NCBI GenBank assembly: GCA_009839745.1
Contig: VXPE01000122.1
Coordinates: forward strand, 51,418 to 115,417
Direction: 5' to 3'
DNA length: 64,000 nucleotides
Source of the DNA: Candidatus Poribacteria bacterium
GTDB lineage: Bacteria; Poribacteria; WGA-4E; WGA-3G
Every line of letters starts with the position of its first letter. Within the stretch, counting starts at the first letter, position 1. Shown here piece after piece: positions 32,509-41,202 of this stretch. The position numbers and the translations under genes are program-made. The notes beneath the pieces are model-generated. The model did no database searches, was not told the DNA's origin, and worked only from the letters and a program-made list of their open reading frames with translations.

Positions 32509-35155
32509 AAAGCAATTTTGCCGCTGGATATGCAACCGCTGGAAGTATCTTGTTTTTTAGAGTAAACAGAAGTTGGTAGGTAATGATATTATCAACTTGC
32601 CGATACTGTCGAGTAAATTCCGCGCTCTCCATGGTATGATGGCTATCCTCTGGTAGCGTGGCACTCCACCCATCTGGAACCTCAATACGAATCGTTTTCT
32701 CCACTTGCGTTGGATAACCGAAGTCCAATGAATAGACGCGTTGGTCGTCAGCAAACGCTTCAGCATACTCTCCAAATTCATCAATTGGTAAAGGCATCAA
32801 CATGTTTTTGCTTAAAGGTATTGCGTAATTCTCAACGCGAAAGCCGAGCTTAATTTCCACTGGTACCTTGAGTTCATTGAGGTCTGACATCTCATGCCAT
32901 ACTATCTGAATACCGGGAAATTGTTGACTGAGTTCAGTCGCCAAAGTGGCTTTCATTGCCCGAGGCTGTATCTGTTGATATGCCCACCGCGTATTTAGGT
33001 CATACTGCCCGCTTGTCCGAATGCAGAGTGTCCCTTCTACAGTCCCTTGATTGTTTAGGGTCATATCCGTGATGCTCACAAGCCTATTGGCGTCGGCTGG
33101 GAAAACAGGTGTTTCCACGAATTGACCGTGTGTGTCGGCAATGAGAAATCCTGTGCGTCCTTGTGTGTTATAAGGTAGGTCTCCGTAACTACAAGTTGCC
33201 GAGGACGGATCTAACCAAATGTAGGTATTTGCGCCAGTTCGGATAGCGGCGATCATGTGATTAAATTGGCTGAGTGCGGGGAGTGTCGCGTCGACCTGCT
33301 CGTAGGGTGCGATGCTAATCAAAACTGGGTAAGCCTTGATCCCCACCAAATCTAACATTGAAATCAGAAGTGTGGTTTTATCCTTACAGTCGCCGTATTG
33401 CACTTGAAAGACTTCAGCGGCAGGTGAGGGTTGATAAGCACTCTGCCCCAGTTCAATACCAACGTAACGAATATTTGCGGCGACAAAATGGTAGATGGCG
33501 CGTATTTTTTCCGCTTCTGTTGTCAGATTTTCGGTTAATTGTTGAACTTTTTCTTGAATCTCAGTGTTGGGTGTATATCTCCCTTTCGCGAGTTCTTTAT
33601 ACCATAAGTAGACATCGTTCCAGTCGGCAATTGAAGAATAACGTAAGCGTGGCACGATGTCATTAATATGGGGCATGCCTTCCTCTATTGTCAGCGCGGG
33701 TGTTTCACCGTATTTCCAAATATACACAACGGTGTCATTTTCTGTGTAGGACACTTCAGGTTCCCGTGCGTTTGGGGTATCATTCGCAATTTTCCATCGA
33801 AGATGCCACGCCTCGGGTATTTGAAGGGCGTAACTCGTCTCAAGTGTAGCCTCTGTCGCTTGGAAATTGTATGCGCCTGTGATCCATGTCTCACCTCCAG
33901 GTACTTTATCTTCAAGTGTTATCTGATATTCAATGCATACTCCGGGGGCGAGACCGACCATGGAGATGACCTTCCACATTGCGTCGGAATAGAGATTCTG
34001 GGACAATAACCCAGGGGGTGTTGCATCGTTATAGGCTTCATCGGGGGGATACAGCACGGTGCCGTCCGCCGTAATTGTTCTTGCTACATTCACACCGATG
34101 TTTTGCGCTGTAGGTTGATAAGGAATGGCAATATCCCCGTATTTTTGGATCCCCCTTTCGGTGAGGATCTTAACGACTTGATGCGTTGTATAGCGAGATT
34201 GCCCCGTCGGTAGGATATCGTGGCTGAAATGGTTGAAGAGGACTAAAGTATCGGCATCGGGATAATCGCTGGCATCTGGGGCATTCGCGATAATGTGCTC
34301 AACATCCGGATTGAGAAGGGCAACGGGCGGCACATCAGCAATTTCCGTTGGACCGAAGTTCTGTTGAGCGAGTGCTTGGAGTCGCGTTAAAGATAGGAGG
34401 TTGTCTGAATCAATTTCTAAAATCTGCCGGTATTGGAGCTGCGCTTCAAAATAACGTTCCTGGTTCTCATAAAGTGTGGCGAGTTGCTCCCTTGCCCAGA
34501 TTTCGTTTGGAAATAACCGAATTGATTCCCGTAGTTCCGCGATGGCTTCACCTATTTCACCGCGCTCTAAGTAAATTAACCCCAAGTAGTTGTGTAAATT
34601 TTCGCTTTCGGGTTGTTCACATCTCGGATCAAAAGACAATGCCGTGTGGAGCACCTGAATCGCTTCGTCAAAACGCTGTAACTGTTTGTAGGCTAAACCG
34701 AGGTGATTCAAGGCGTAGAGATTATCCACTGAAACGTCAAGGACTCGCTCGTAGTATTCGGCGGCTGCCGCATAATCCTGCAATTTTTCAGAGATGTATC
34801 CAGCGTAGTTTAGAGCCGTAATATTTTTCGGTTCCAGTGCTAAAAATGCTACGAATGCGTCTCGCGCGTTTTCATACTCTTCCAGTTGGAAATATATCTC
34901 AGCGATTTTGTGTTGGACATCACTTGCGTCTGGTCGAATTGCAACGGCGGCTTCGTAAGCGGTCAGCGCGGCGCGCCAGTTTTTACGTTGTAGTTCTGTA
35001 TTGCCAATTTCAACCTGCTCGCGCCACTCGCGATTCTGTTCAATGAGTGGATCCACTACCAACGGCGTTGATGGACTTTTTTGGAAAATTGCACATCCAT
35101 GGCTGATAAAAAGCAGGATTAAGACTAAAAGTACGCTGCCTCTCTGGAGCCTCAT
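32432..35155 (-). CDS. TPR lipoprotein with DUF3857/transglutaminase-like domain
   Basis: A 907-residue lipoprotein: the signal sequence ends in the lipobox ISHGC, with the lipidated Cys at residue 21. Residues 40-270 are tetratricopeptide repeats (AEIYFQLEEYENARDAF, LGLAYKQLQRFDEAI). A DUF3857 region follows (residues about 300-500), then a transglutaminase-like core with an apparently intact triad: C590 in VQYGDCKDKTT, H633 in FNHMIAAI and D649 in WLDPSS. The C-terminal domain is beta-rich (DUF3858-like). Probably anchored in the outer or inner membrane facing the periplasm; substrate unknown. It follows the MazG-like gene after 19 bases. Confidence 0.88.
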   Translation of the reverse strand: MRLQRGSVLLVLILLFISHGCAIFQKSPSTPLVVDPLIEQNREWREQVEIGNTELQRKNWRAALTAYEAAVAIRPDASDVQHKIAEIYFQLEEYENARDAFVAFLALEPKNITALNYAGYISEKLQDYAAAAEYYERVLDVSVDNLYALNHLGLAYKQLQRFDEAIQVLHTALSFDPRCEQPESENLHNYLGLIYLERGEIGEAIAELRESIRLFPNEIWAREQLATLYENQERYFEAQLQYRQILEIDSDNLLSLTRLQALAQQNFGPTEIADVPPVALLNPDVEHIIANAPDASDYPDADTLVLFNHFSHDILPTGQSRYTTHQVVKILTERGIQKYGDIAIPYQPTAQNIGVNVARTITADGTVLYPPDEAYNDATPPGLLSQNLYSDAMWKVISMVGLAPGVCIEYQITLEDKVPGGETWITGAYNFQATEATLETSYALQIPEAWHLRWKIANDTPNAREPEVSYTENDTVVYIWKYGETPALTIEEGMPHINDIVPRLRYSSIADWNDVYLWYKELAKGRYTPNTEIQEKVQQLTENLTTEAEKIRAIYHFVAANIRYVGIELGQSAYQPSPAAEVFQVQYGDCKDKTTLLISMLDLVGIKAYPVLISIAPYEQVDATLPALSQFNHMIAAIRTGANTYIWLDPSSATCSYGDLPYNTQGRTGFLIADTHGQFVETPVFPADANRLVSITDMTLNNQGTVEGTLCIRTSGQYDLNTRWAYQQIQPRAMKATLATELSQQFPGIQIVWHEMSDLNELKVPVEIKLGFRVENYAIPLSKNMLMPLPIDEFGEYAEAFADDQRVYSLDFGYPTQVEKTIRIEVPDGWSATLPEDSHHTMESAEFTRQYRQVDNIITYQLLFTLKNKILPAVAYPAAKLLFTSLASEDGSHLLLNMGSYSRMSKR

Positions 35156-35174
35156 TGTCCGTCTCCTTCGGCGG

Positions 35175-35528
35175 TTAAGTATCTGATTCGGTGTCTTTCA
35201 AAAGTTTAGGGTTTTTGCTGTGCCGTTCTTTATCTCGGCGTGTCTTTTTTTCCATTGACTTTTTGAATGCGTCCTCAAGTGTGATGCCTGTTTGATTCGC
35301 GAGACAGATAAGTACGAAAAGGATATCCGCCATTTCTTCACCAAGGTCCAAGTCTTTCTCATTCTCTTTGAAACTCTGTTCTCCATACCGGCGCGCCATA
35401 ATCCGTGCTAATTCGCCGACTTCTTCCATAAGGATGGTGGTATTAGTTAACTCTGAAAAATAGCGGACCCCAAAGGTGCGAACCCAGTCGTCCACAAGTT
35501 TTTGACAATTTTCAAGCGTATAGTCCAT
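35175..35528 (-). CDS. MazG-like nucleotide pyrophosphohydrolase
   Basis: A 117-residue all-alpha NTP pyrophosphatase of the MazG/dUTPase type. The metal-binding pattern is complete: E35-E36-x-x-E39 (LMEEVGELARI) and E64-E65-x-x-D68 (LGEEMADILFVL). The tail is basic (KKTRRDKERHSKN). It should hydrolyse (d)NTPs to NMP and pyrophosphate, protecting against damaged nucleotides. Probably the first gene of a two-gene transcript with the transglutaminase lipoprotein, although the functions are not obviously linked. Confidence 0.88.
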   Translation of the reverse strand: MDYTLENCQKLVDDWVRTFGVRYFSELTNTTILMEEVGELARIMARRYGEQSFKENEKDLDLGEEMADILFVLICLANQTGITLEDAFKKSMEKKTRRDKERHSKNPKLLKDTESDT

Positions 35529-35714
35529 ATCAGTTTCGGCTCCATTGGTGTTCTGTACTCACGACTTACGAGGCGCGCGATAATATGCCTCGAAGACTAT
35601 AGTAGTGCCTTCAAAGTGGTTATGCGTAAATTCAACTTTTAATATTTTAACAAGATTTGGAACAGAAGTAAACCTTTTTTTCTCGAGGTGTGTTTAAGCA
35701 AACAATGAAAATCC

Positions 35715-35743
35715 TTGATTTTTCCGAACGTTTGGTGTATACT
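35715..35743 (+). promoter_or_regulatory. Sigma70-type promoter for the PhyH/lipoprotein/MetE-like operon
   Basis: TTGATT at 35715-35720, a 17-base spacer and TATACT at 35738-35743, with the ATG at 35775. Confidence 0.75.
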
Positions 35744-35774
35744 TTAATATCACCACTTATTCAGGAGGGACTGC

Positions 35775-36515
35775 ATGGGACTTACGAGCAAAGAACAGCA
35801 TTTTTACATGGAAAACGGCTATCTTCTGAAAAAGGGACTTGTCTCTTCAGAAGATATTGCGCGAATTCAGACGGAGGTTGAAGATATACACAACCGTATG
35901 GCAGCACAACCTGCTGATGGCGTTGGGATTTCTTGGGAAGTCTACGATACAGAGGATCACCCGCCACGTATCAAACAATTGATGCACAGTGAGTTAGTGA
36001 GTCCAACGCTGAACCGCCTGCTTCGTTCTGACGCAGTGTTGAACATACTGGAAATGTTGATGGGTAACAACATCTCTCTCTATCATAGCAAATTACTCCC
36101 AAAATCGGGTGGCGATGGGACGGCTATCCCGTGGCATCAGGACTACGCCTATTGGAAAAATGATCAGAACAAGCCGGTTATGATTAATTGTCAACTGGCT
36201 ATCAGCGAGGCGAACCTTGAGAATGGGTGCATTCAGTTTGTACCCGGTAGCCATAACTGGGGTTTACAAGAACATGAACGGAAACATCAGACGTTTGGCG
36301 TGTTTTTACCCGGACACTACCAAGAACGGGAAGATGCCGTTGCTGTCGAGATGGAACCGGGAGATGGGGTCTTTTTTAATGCCTTGATTATTCACGGATC
36401 TGCCCCCAACAATTCAACGAACGACCGGCTGATGAATACATTCGCTTACAATGTAACTGGAAACGGTGAGACCCAATGTCGGGAAGTCTTACGTGGAAAA
36501 TCTCTTAGCACATGA
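35775..36515 (+). CDS. Phytanoyl-CoA dioxygenase (PhyH) family protein
   Basis: A 246-residue Fe(II)/2-oxoglutarate oxygenase. Iron ligands are H121-x-D123 in PWHQDYAYW and a distal His in LIIHGSAPNNSTNDR, whose Arg would bind the 2-oxoglutarate carboxylate. It opens EQHFYMENGYLLKKGL. AGGAGGGA precedes the ATG. Its stop overlaps the ATG of the next gene (ATGA), indicating translational coupling with a lipoprotein and, further on, a MetE-like methyltransferase. The WHQDYAYW motif is close to enzymes acting on small polar substrates, but the substrate is not determined. Confidence 0.92.
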   Translation: MGLTSKEQHFYMENGYLLKKGLVSSEDIARIQTEVEDIHNRMAAQPADGVGISWEVYDTEDHPPRIKQLMHSELVSPTLNRLLRSDAVLNILEMLMGNNISLYHSKLLPKSGGDGTAIPWHQDYAYWKNDQNKPVMINCQLAISEANLENGCIQFVPGSHNWGLQEHERKHQTFGVFLPGHYQEREDAVAVEMEPGDGVFFNALIIHGSAPNNSTNDRLMNTFAYNVTGNGETQCREVLRGKSLST

Positions 36516-37516
36516 AAAAATTAACGGATGTCTGGAAAATTCTTGGGTTCTTGCTTATTGGTGTTGCGGTAGGTTGCGGTGGTGATGAATCCAGCAGCAT
36601 AAACGTTGCACCGCACATTTTGGTGTTTGAAGCAGAATCGAATATAGTGCCACCAGGGACAGAGGTGCCAATTCGCTTGGAAGCTGGCGATATTGAAGGA
36701 CATTCCCTCTCATATACGTGGACGGTTACGGGGGGTGAGTTAACGGAGAACGCCTCTGGTGCTCTCTGGCGGGCACCGGAAGTTGAACGGAAATATCAGA
36801 TTGAAGTCACAGTAAGCGATGGGGAAAATGCTACGAGAAGTGCGCTTGATATCCAAGTGTGGCGGACCCGCCCTGGCGACTATTATCCGTTGGCTGTAGG
36901 GAATGTTTGGCATTATCGGGACGCAAGCGGTACTGAGATTACTTTCGAAATTGTGGATACAATCCAGATCCAACGCGCAGGTGGGGAAACCATTGAAAGT
37001 TTCGTCCTTCAGAAATCGAGTAAGGCTGAAGGTTTAGAGAATGTTGTAAACTACTCTTACCTCGGAACCAGCCTTGATGAAAAGGGTGAGGTTTCAGCGA
37101 TTGTCCAACACGCCCAGAATACCACATCCGGCACAGGTGATACCATTTTGTTTGTGCCGTATCTCCCACTCTACCAATTCCCACTTATCCCGGGCGAGAA
37201 GTGGGAGGTCAATTTTCAGGCACAATTAGTTCCCGAACTCTTTCCGATTGGTGGTGGACTCGACGAATTTGAGGTGATTTCAGAAGATACCGTAACCGTG
37301 TCGGCGGGAACTTTTGAACATGTCTTCCAAGTTCAAGAATCCTTTCGATGGGGATTTGATATTGAAAATCAAAATGTTCCACTCGACATCACTGTTGTAA
37401 AAAAATGGGTTGCACCGGATGTCGGGATTATCAAATTTACACAATCACAGACTCGGGGCGATGTAACTGTTGACACGGTCTTTGAACTTGAGTCTTTTGA
37501 ATTAGTTGAAAATTAA
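36512..37516 (+). CDS. Putative lipoprotein with PKD/Ig-like domain
   Basis: 334 residues. The signal sequence ends in the lipobox GVAVGC, followed by an Asp/Ser linker. Residues 33-120 look like a PKD or cadherin-like beta sandwich (HSLSYTWTVTGGELTE, RKYQIEVTVSDGENATR). The rest is a beta-rich domain beginning YYPLAVGNVWHYRD, a phrase that recurs in bacterial lipoproteins of unknown function. The start overlaps the PhyH stop by 4 bases, so translation is coupled. Inferred location: lipid-anchored in the periplasm or on the surface. No enzymatic motif is visible. Confidence 0.75.
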   Translation: MKKLTDVWKILGFLLIGVAVGCGGDESSSINVAPHILVFEAESNIVPPGTEVPIRLEAGDIEGHSLSYTWTVTGGELTENASGALWRAPEVERKYQIEVTVSDGENATRSALDIQVWRTRPGDYYPLAVGNVWHYRDASGTEITFEIVDTIQIQRAGGETIESFVLQKSSKAEGLENVVNYSYLGTSLDEKGEVSAIVQHAQNTTSGTGDTILFVPYLPLYQFPLIPGEKWEVNFQAQLVPELFPIGGGLDEFEVISEDTVTVSAGTFEHVFQVQESFRWGFDIENQNVPLDITVVKKWVAPDVGIIKFTQSQTRGDVTVDTVFELESFELVEN

Positions 37517-37520
37517 ATCT

Positions 37521-38540
37521 GTGAAGAATACAACAAAAAAACCAGAAATTTTAACGACAACCGTGGGTTCTTATCCTGTTCCCGCCTGGCTTCTGTCAAT
37601 GCCAACAGAGCAAACGCTGCTTGATGCGACGCGGGTCGTCGTAGACATTCAGCGGCAACACGGTATTGACCTACCGACAGATGGCGAACTTTACCGTTTT
37701 GATGCCAACCATCCAGATACCAATGGAATGATTGATTATTTCATCCGTCCACTTTCTGGTGTGAGAGCAGAAGTGGGTAGACAAGAATGGCATGAATTTC
37801 GGCAGATGCAGACGATGTCGTTCCGTGCGAAACCGGCAGGGGTTGTTGAGAACGCCCTGGGAGAAGGCACGTTAAACCTCGTTTCTGATTGCGAGCGCGC
37901 AGTGAGCGTATCTGGGAAGAATATCAAATTTACGGTAACGAGTCCTTACATGCTTGCGCGGACGTTGCTGGACAAACATTACGGCGACTTTGATGCGCTG
38001 CTCACCGCTGTGGCAGAAGTGTTGGCGACACAGATCCGTGAACTGGATTGTGCGTGCATTCAAATTGATGAGGCGAATATACCCGGTAACCCACAAGATG
38101 GACCTCGCGCTGCCGAAGCGATTAATATTGTTCTTGATGCGTTTAGCGGAGAGAAAGCGGTGCACTTCTGCTTTGGGAACTATGGGGGCCAGGTAATCCA
38201 AAAAGGGAACTGGCGTGCTCTGGTGGACTTCTTGAACACGCTCCGGTGCGATCACTTAGTTTTGGAACTGAAACATCGTCCTGAGGCGGACCTTGAGGCA
38301 CTCAAGGACGTTACATCAGATACTGTCCTCGGTATCGGTGTGATTGATGTAAAGGTAAATCCGGTTGAGACTCCAGATGAGGTGGCAGCCAGCATCGAAA
38401 CAGCGGAAAAAACATTGGGGGCTGGACGGATTGGCTGGGTGCATCCGGACTGTGGTTTTTGGATGCTCCAACGTTCTGTAGTGGATCGAAAGATAGAGGC
38501 ACTTGTCCAAGGCAGAGATAAGTATTTAGGACTTACCTAA
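37521..38540 (+). CDS. Cobalamin-independent methionine synthase (MetE C-terminal domain) family protein
   Basis: A standalone protein of about 339 residues corresponding to the catalytic (C-terminal) half of MetE, a zinc-dependent methyltransferase TIM barrel. Visible landmarks are TTVGSYPVPAWL, PTDGELYRFDAN, the CIQIDEANIPG strand, VHFCFGNYGG (zinc His/Cys) and the C-terminal GWVHPDCGFWML (zinc Cys). The start is GTG 37521, or TTG 37506, which would overlap the lipoprotein end. Such short MetE homologues may use small methyl donors or acceptors rather than polyglutamyl folate, because the N-terminal half is missing. It follows the lipoprotein by 4 bases. Confidence 0.85.
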   Translation: MKNTTKKPEILTTTVGSYPVPAWLLSMPTEQTLLDATRVVVDIQRQHGIDLPTDGELYRFDANHPDTNGMIDYFIRPLSGVRAEVGRQEWHEFRQMQTMSFRAKPAGVVENALGEGTLNLVSDCERAVSVSGKNIKFTVTSPYMLARTLLDKHYGDFDALLTAVAEVLATQIRELDCACIQIDEANIPGNPQDGPRAAEAINIVLDAFSGEKAVHFCFGNYGGQVIQKGNWRALVDFLNTLRCDHLVLELKHRPEADLEALKDVTSDTVLGIGVIDVKVNPVETPDEVAASIETAEKTLGAGRIGWVHPDCGFWMLQRSVVDRKIEALVQGRDKYLGLT

Positions 38541-38555
38541 TTTCCTAACAGATCC

Positions 38556-38590
38556 GGTGCGGTTAGAAACTGCACCTATCGGGACTGGGA
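38556..38590. repeat. REP-like hairpin, diverged copy
   Basis: GGTGCGGTT at 38556-38564 pairs with AACTGCACC at 38568-38576 (one mismatch), followed by TATCGGGACTGGG. ATCTACTATAA occurs 20 bases later, as it does after the hairpin at 30567. Confidence 0.6.
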
Positions 38591-38675
38591 AAATAATGGG
38601 ATCTACTATAAAACCCTTACAGATTCCCAATTGCATTAGAACTGACCAAACACAATTGTAGAACGAAGTGGAACA

Positions 38676-38963
38676 ATGCTTAGAAAATTTGAAGTTCAGC
38701 TGCCGATGGTAAAAAAATTTCAGAGCGTTGCTGGTGCTGCTGCGGGAATAGGATTCATACTGGGCACCCTGATTCCTGCCGTGGCTATTTTTATTTTAAA
38801 CTGGCAGTGTCCGTTTGGAGATGGAATTCTTCGGATCGGCGGTTTTTTGGTAATTACGGGGTTTGGCAGTTCCATCATTTTCGGCAACATTGTTGCTCTC
38901 GTTCTCATCGGCTTCGCGAAATATCGCCAGATACTATCCAATTCATCAAAAAAGGGAAAATAA
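38676..38963 (+). CDS. Small integral membrane protein, 95 residues
   Basis: Two predicted transmembrane helices (GAAAGIGFILGTLIPAVAIF and IGGFLVITGFGSSIIFGN plus the following hydrophobic stretch), with a basic C-terminus ending KKGK. Not a recognised family. The start falls within a repeat-like GAACGAAGTGGAACA segment, which gives only a weak ribosome site, so ATG 38709 is an alternative. Its stop is 11 bases before the TauE-like gene, so the two are probably co-transcribed and may work together in the membrane. Confidence 0.55.
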   Translation: MLRKFEVQLPMVKKFQSVAGAAAGIGFILGTLIPAVAIFILNWQCPFGDGILRIGGFLVITGFGSSIIFGNIVALVLIGFAKYRQILSNSSKKGK

Positions 38964-38974
38964 TAGGGGATAAA

Positions 38975-39745
38975 GTGGAATTCAATTTTTTGCACGTTCT
39001 CTTACTGTTCGTTACAGGTATTGCCGCGGGTTTCTTAAATACAGTTGCTTTCGGTGGCTCATTGCTCGCTTTACCTATGCTTATCTTCCTTGGGCTCCCC
39101 ACTGCAGTCGCAAACGGGACGAACAGAGTAGCGATTTTCTGCCAAAATTTCAGTGCCATCGTAGGATTTCGTCGCAAAGGGGTCTCCGATTTCGGCTATA
39201 GCATCCTACTCGCCATACCAGCAGTTATCGGTGCTGCGATAGGTGCTACCATCGCGGTTGATATCAGGGACGCAGTATTCAACCTCATCCTCGCTGCTGT
39301 GATGATTACCATGCTGGTTTTAACACTGATTAACCCAACGGAGCGTTTAAAGAACAGGATGGAGAGCAATGATACGCGTTCCAAGATTATTTCGATGGTT
39401 GTTTTCTTCTTTATCGGAATTTATGGTGGATTCATCCAAGCGGGTGTAGGCTTGCTTGTTATCACTGCCTTACGCCTTCTTACCGGTATAGACTTAGTTC
39501 GGACGAATGCGATTAAAGTTTTTGTTATCTTCTTCTATACTGTGGTCGCGCTGGGTATTTTTATCATAAAAGACAAAGTCAACTGGTATTTAGGACCAAC
39601 GCTGGCAATTGGTAACGCATGTGGGGCATGGCTTGGAAGTCATTGGGCAGTCGAAAAAGGTGATAAATGGATTAAAGTGGTGCTGATTGTCGCTGTTGTG
39701 GCTTTTGCGATCCGTCTCGTTTGGCTGAGTGTGAGTGGAAGTTAG
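38975..39745 (+). CDS. TauE/SafE family sulfite/anion exporter
   Basis: A membrane transporter of 256 residues with about eight hydrophobic helices. Family features are the N-terminal GIAAGFLNTVAFGGSLLALP and the internal repeat counterpart GIYGGFIQAGVGLLVITAL. The GTG at 38975 is chosen because AGGGGA lies 5 bases before it; a longer frame back to 38807 would overlap the preceding membrane gene in another frame and starts with non-membrane sequence. TauE/SafE proteins export sulfite, sulfoacetate or other small anions. With sulfatases nearby, sulfur-oxyanion export is plausible but inferred. The 3' end overlaps the convergent gene by 4 bases. Confidence 0.85.
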   Translation: MEFNFLHVLLLFVTGIAAGFLNTVAFGGSLLALPMLIFLGLPTAVANGTNRVAIFCQNFSAIVGFRRKGVSDFGYSILLAIPAVIGAAIGATIAVDIRDAVFNLILAAVMITMLVLTLINPTERLKNRMESNDTRSKIISMVVFFFIGIYGGFIQAGVGLLVITALRLLTGIDLVRTNAIKVFVIFFYTVVALGIFIIKDKVNWYLGPTLAIGNACGAWLGSHWAVEKGDKWIKVVLIVAVVAFAIRLVWLSVSGS

Positions 39746-40365
39746 CGACTTAATTCTTGATACGAAAAGATAAGGCGGTGGATAGCAGTAATGTGTGAGG
39801 TGAGTGTGAGTATACCGAGTGTACAAAGAAGAATCATTCCTGTACTTTGGAGGTAGGGAAGTTTGTGTAGAAGTGCTCCTTGTAGCACAGTCCCAGCTCC
39901 GAGCAAAATAATGCGTTCCGGTCGTTGCATGAGTCCTACCTTGCAGGTCACCTGAAGTCCTTCCGCTCTTGCCCTTACATAGCTGACGAGTATTGAACCG
40001 AACCATGCGCTGAACGCGAGCACTATCCCGAGTAGACTTTCCAAACTGTAAAAGTAGATGAGAGCTCCAAGGAGCAGAAATCCTTCCGAGTATCGATCAA
40101 TGACGGAGTCCAACAGTGCGCCGGATGCGCGTGAATTTCTCTGTGCGCGTGCCACTGCCCCGTCTATCATATCAAAACTCCCCCCGAACAGAATCAGGAT
40201 CCCCCCGGTGACGAGACGCCCTGTTGCAAAGTAAAAGGCAGCGATGAGGTTCACGACGAACCCGCAGAGCGTCACCATATTCGCTGTAATACCGATTGCA
40301 ACCATTTTATTTGCGACGAGAGACAGAATAATTTCAAGTCGGGGTTTTAATTTCGCTTCAAACAT
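39742..40365 (-). CDS. CDP-alcohol phosphatidyltransferase
   Basis: An integral-membrane phospholipid synthase of 207 residues. The family signature D-G-x2-A-R-x8-G-x3-D-x3-D is complete: D68, G69, A72, R73, G82, D86 and D90. The later GLMQRPERIILLG is typical of the inositol-phosphate/archaetidyl type branch rather than PgsA. It should transfer the diacylglycerol phosphate of CDP-diacylglycerol to an alcohol, possibly inositol phosphate. Its ribosome site and ATG lie inside a copy of the CCGCAAGG-ATTAAAAA motif. The next upstream gene on the same strand is the carboxyltransferase-like protein. Confidence 0.88.
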   Translation of the reverse strand: MFEAKLKPRLEIILSLVANKMVAIGITANMVTLCGFVVNLIAAFYFATGRLVTGGILILFGGSFDMIDGAVARAQRNSRASGALLDSVIDRYSEGFLLLGALIYFYSLESLLGIVLAFSAWFGSILVSYVRARAEGLQVTCKVGLMQRPERIILLGAGTVLQGALLHKLPYLQSTGMILLCTLGILTLTSHITAIHRLIFSYQELSR

Positions 40366-40387
40366 TTTTTAATTTTACCTTGCGGAG
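40366..40387 (-). promoter_or_regulatory. CCGCAAGG motif supplying the phosphatidyltransferase ribosome site, copy 5
   Basis: On the minus strand TCCGCAAGGTAAAATTAAAA leads directly into the ATG at 40365. The AAGG is the only Shine-Dalgarno candidate. Confidence 0.6.
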
Positions 40388-40411
40388 TGATGAAGGGCGT
40401 TTGAACTATGG

Positions 40412-40460
40412 GATGCGTTGCCTATATCCGCTCTCCATTTCATTACGAGCTACGGGTTTG
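40412..40460 (+). repeat. Dispersed composite repeat, diverged copy
   Basis: Keeps the two ends of the element (CCTATATCCGCT and GAGCTACGGGTTTG), but the middle differs from the copy at 58643-58796. The adjacent 40466-40505 is a run of AACTGA/GATAACTGA units. Confidence 0.5.
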
Positions 40461-40477
40461 GGGCCAATGAATACCTC

Positions 40478-41110
40478 TTAACTGAAAACCGATGACTGAC
40501 AACTGATAACTGATTGTCGTAAAGACTCTTGCCGATTTTTGATTAATTCCGAGGCAGGAATCAGTGCGGCTTGACAGAGGAGTTCCAAAATTGCGGATTC
40601 AATGTCCGTTGGGTATCGCGCGATTTTCACTTTTTCGTGTTCAGAAAATTTTGCATCCGGTGGTGTCACGAGTACAATGCCGTCGCTCCATATAAGTTCC
40701 GGATAGGCGTAAGTGCTGTCATAAGCTTCGTCGAAAACCGTGATGATAGGGTATGGCAATTTTAGGAGTTCCAATTCAGCGTTCTGAATTGCCTGTGCAC
40801 AATCCAACGAGGTCCGACGTTGGACTGTAGCGATGTGAACAACAGGCAGATTCCACAAAATAACAGGTTTTTTGAGGCGATGTGCCAATGTTATAAGCCG
40901 TAGAAAACATCGCCACTCTGCAGCATTGCTCAGACTTTGTGCGTCACCTTGCACAAGGATGACTTTGGTGTCCTGCATCCATGCGAGACCGGCAAATCTA
41001 AAGGTCCCCTTACTGCCCGTTCTATCGCCGTAAAGTTTGATTGTCTGAGTGAAGGGAGGCATTTTTGCGTGGGTGTCTCCCTTAGGATATTTAGCGATAT
41101 TTGATGACAT
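40478..41110 (-). CDS. Degenerate acetyl-CoA carboxylase carboxyltransferase-alpha-like protein
   Basis: 210 residues. The order of segments resembles AccA (crotonase fold): IKLYGDRTGSKGTFRFAG aligns with the GDR-x-GG strand region, TKVILVQGD with the V-x-V-I-G strand, KKPVILWNLP with the PVI-x-x-D-T-P strand, and AELELLKLPYPIITVFDE with the L-x-V-P-I-I-x-x-I-G-E strand. The glycine-rich oxyanion-hole signatures are missing, so it is probably not a working carboxylase. The last ten residues (SVISCQSSVFS) are encoded by a low-complexity repeat, showing that the original 3' end was replaced. Function unknown; no biotin carrier or AccD partner is nearby. Confidence 0.5.
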   Translation of the reverse strand: MSSNIAKYPKGDTHAKMPPFTQTIKLYGDRTGSKGTFRFAGLAWMQDTKVILVQGDAQSLSNAAEWRCFLRLITLAHRLKKPVILWNLPVVHIATVQRRTSLDCAQAIQNAELELLKLPYPIITVFDEAYDSTYAYPELIWSDGIVLVTPPDAKFSEHEKVKIARYPTDIESAILELLCQAALIPASELIKNRQESLRQSVISCQSSVFS

Positions 41111-41144
41111 ATATCCAGGACCTTTGATACATAGCGAATTGTAT

Positions 41145-41187
41145 AAAAAAGGCAGGGAGGGGCTTGAAACACCCTCCCTGCCTAAAA
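41145..41187 (-). terminator. Rho-independent terminator of the surface-protein operon
   Basis: A perfect 12-base inverted repeat: AGGCAGGGAGGG (41150-41161) and CCCTCCCTGCCT (41172-41183), with TTTTTT following on the minus strand (41145-41150). It lies just after the LysM gene. Confidence 0.93.
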
Positions 41188-41202
41188 GGTGATGGATTTC
41201 GC

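Noticed and set aside
38807..38974. N-terminal extension of the TauE-like gene
   Set aside because: It overlaps the preceding membrane gene in another frame and is non-hydrophobic; GTG 38975 has a good ribosome site.
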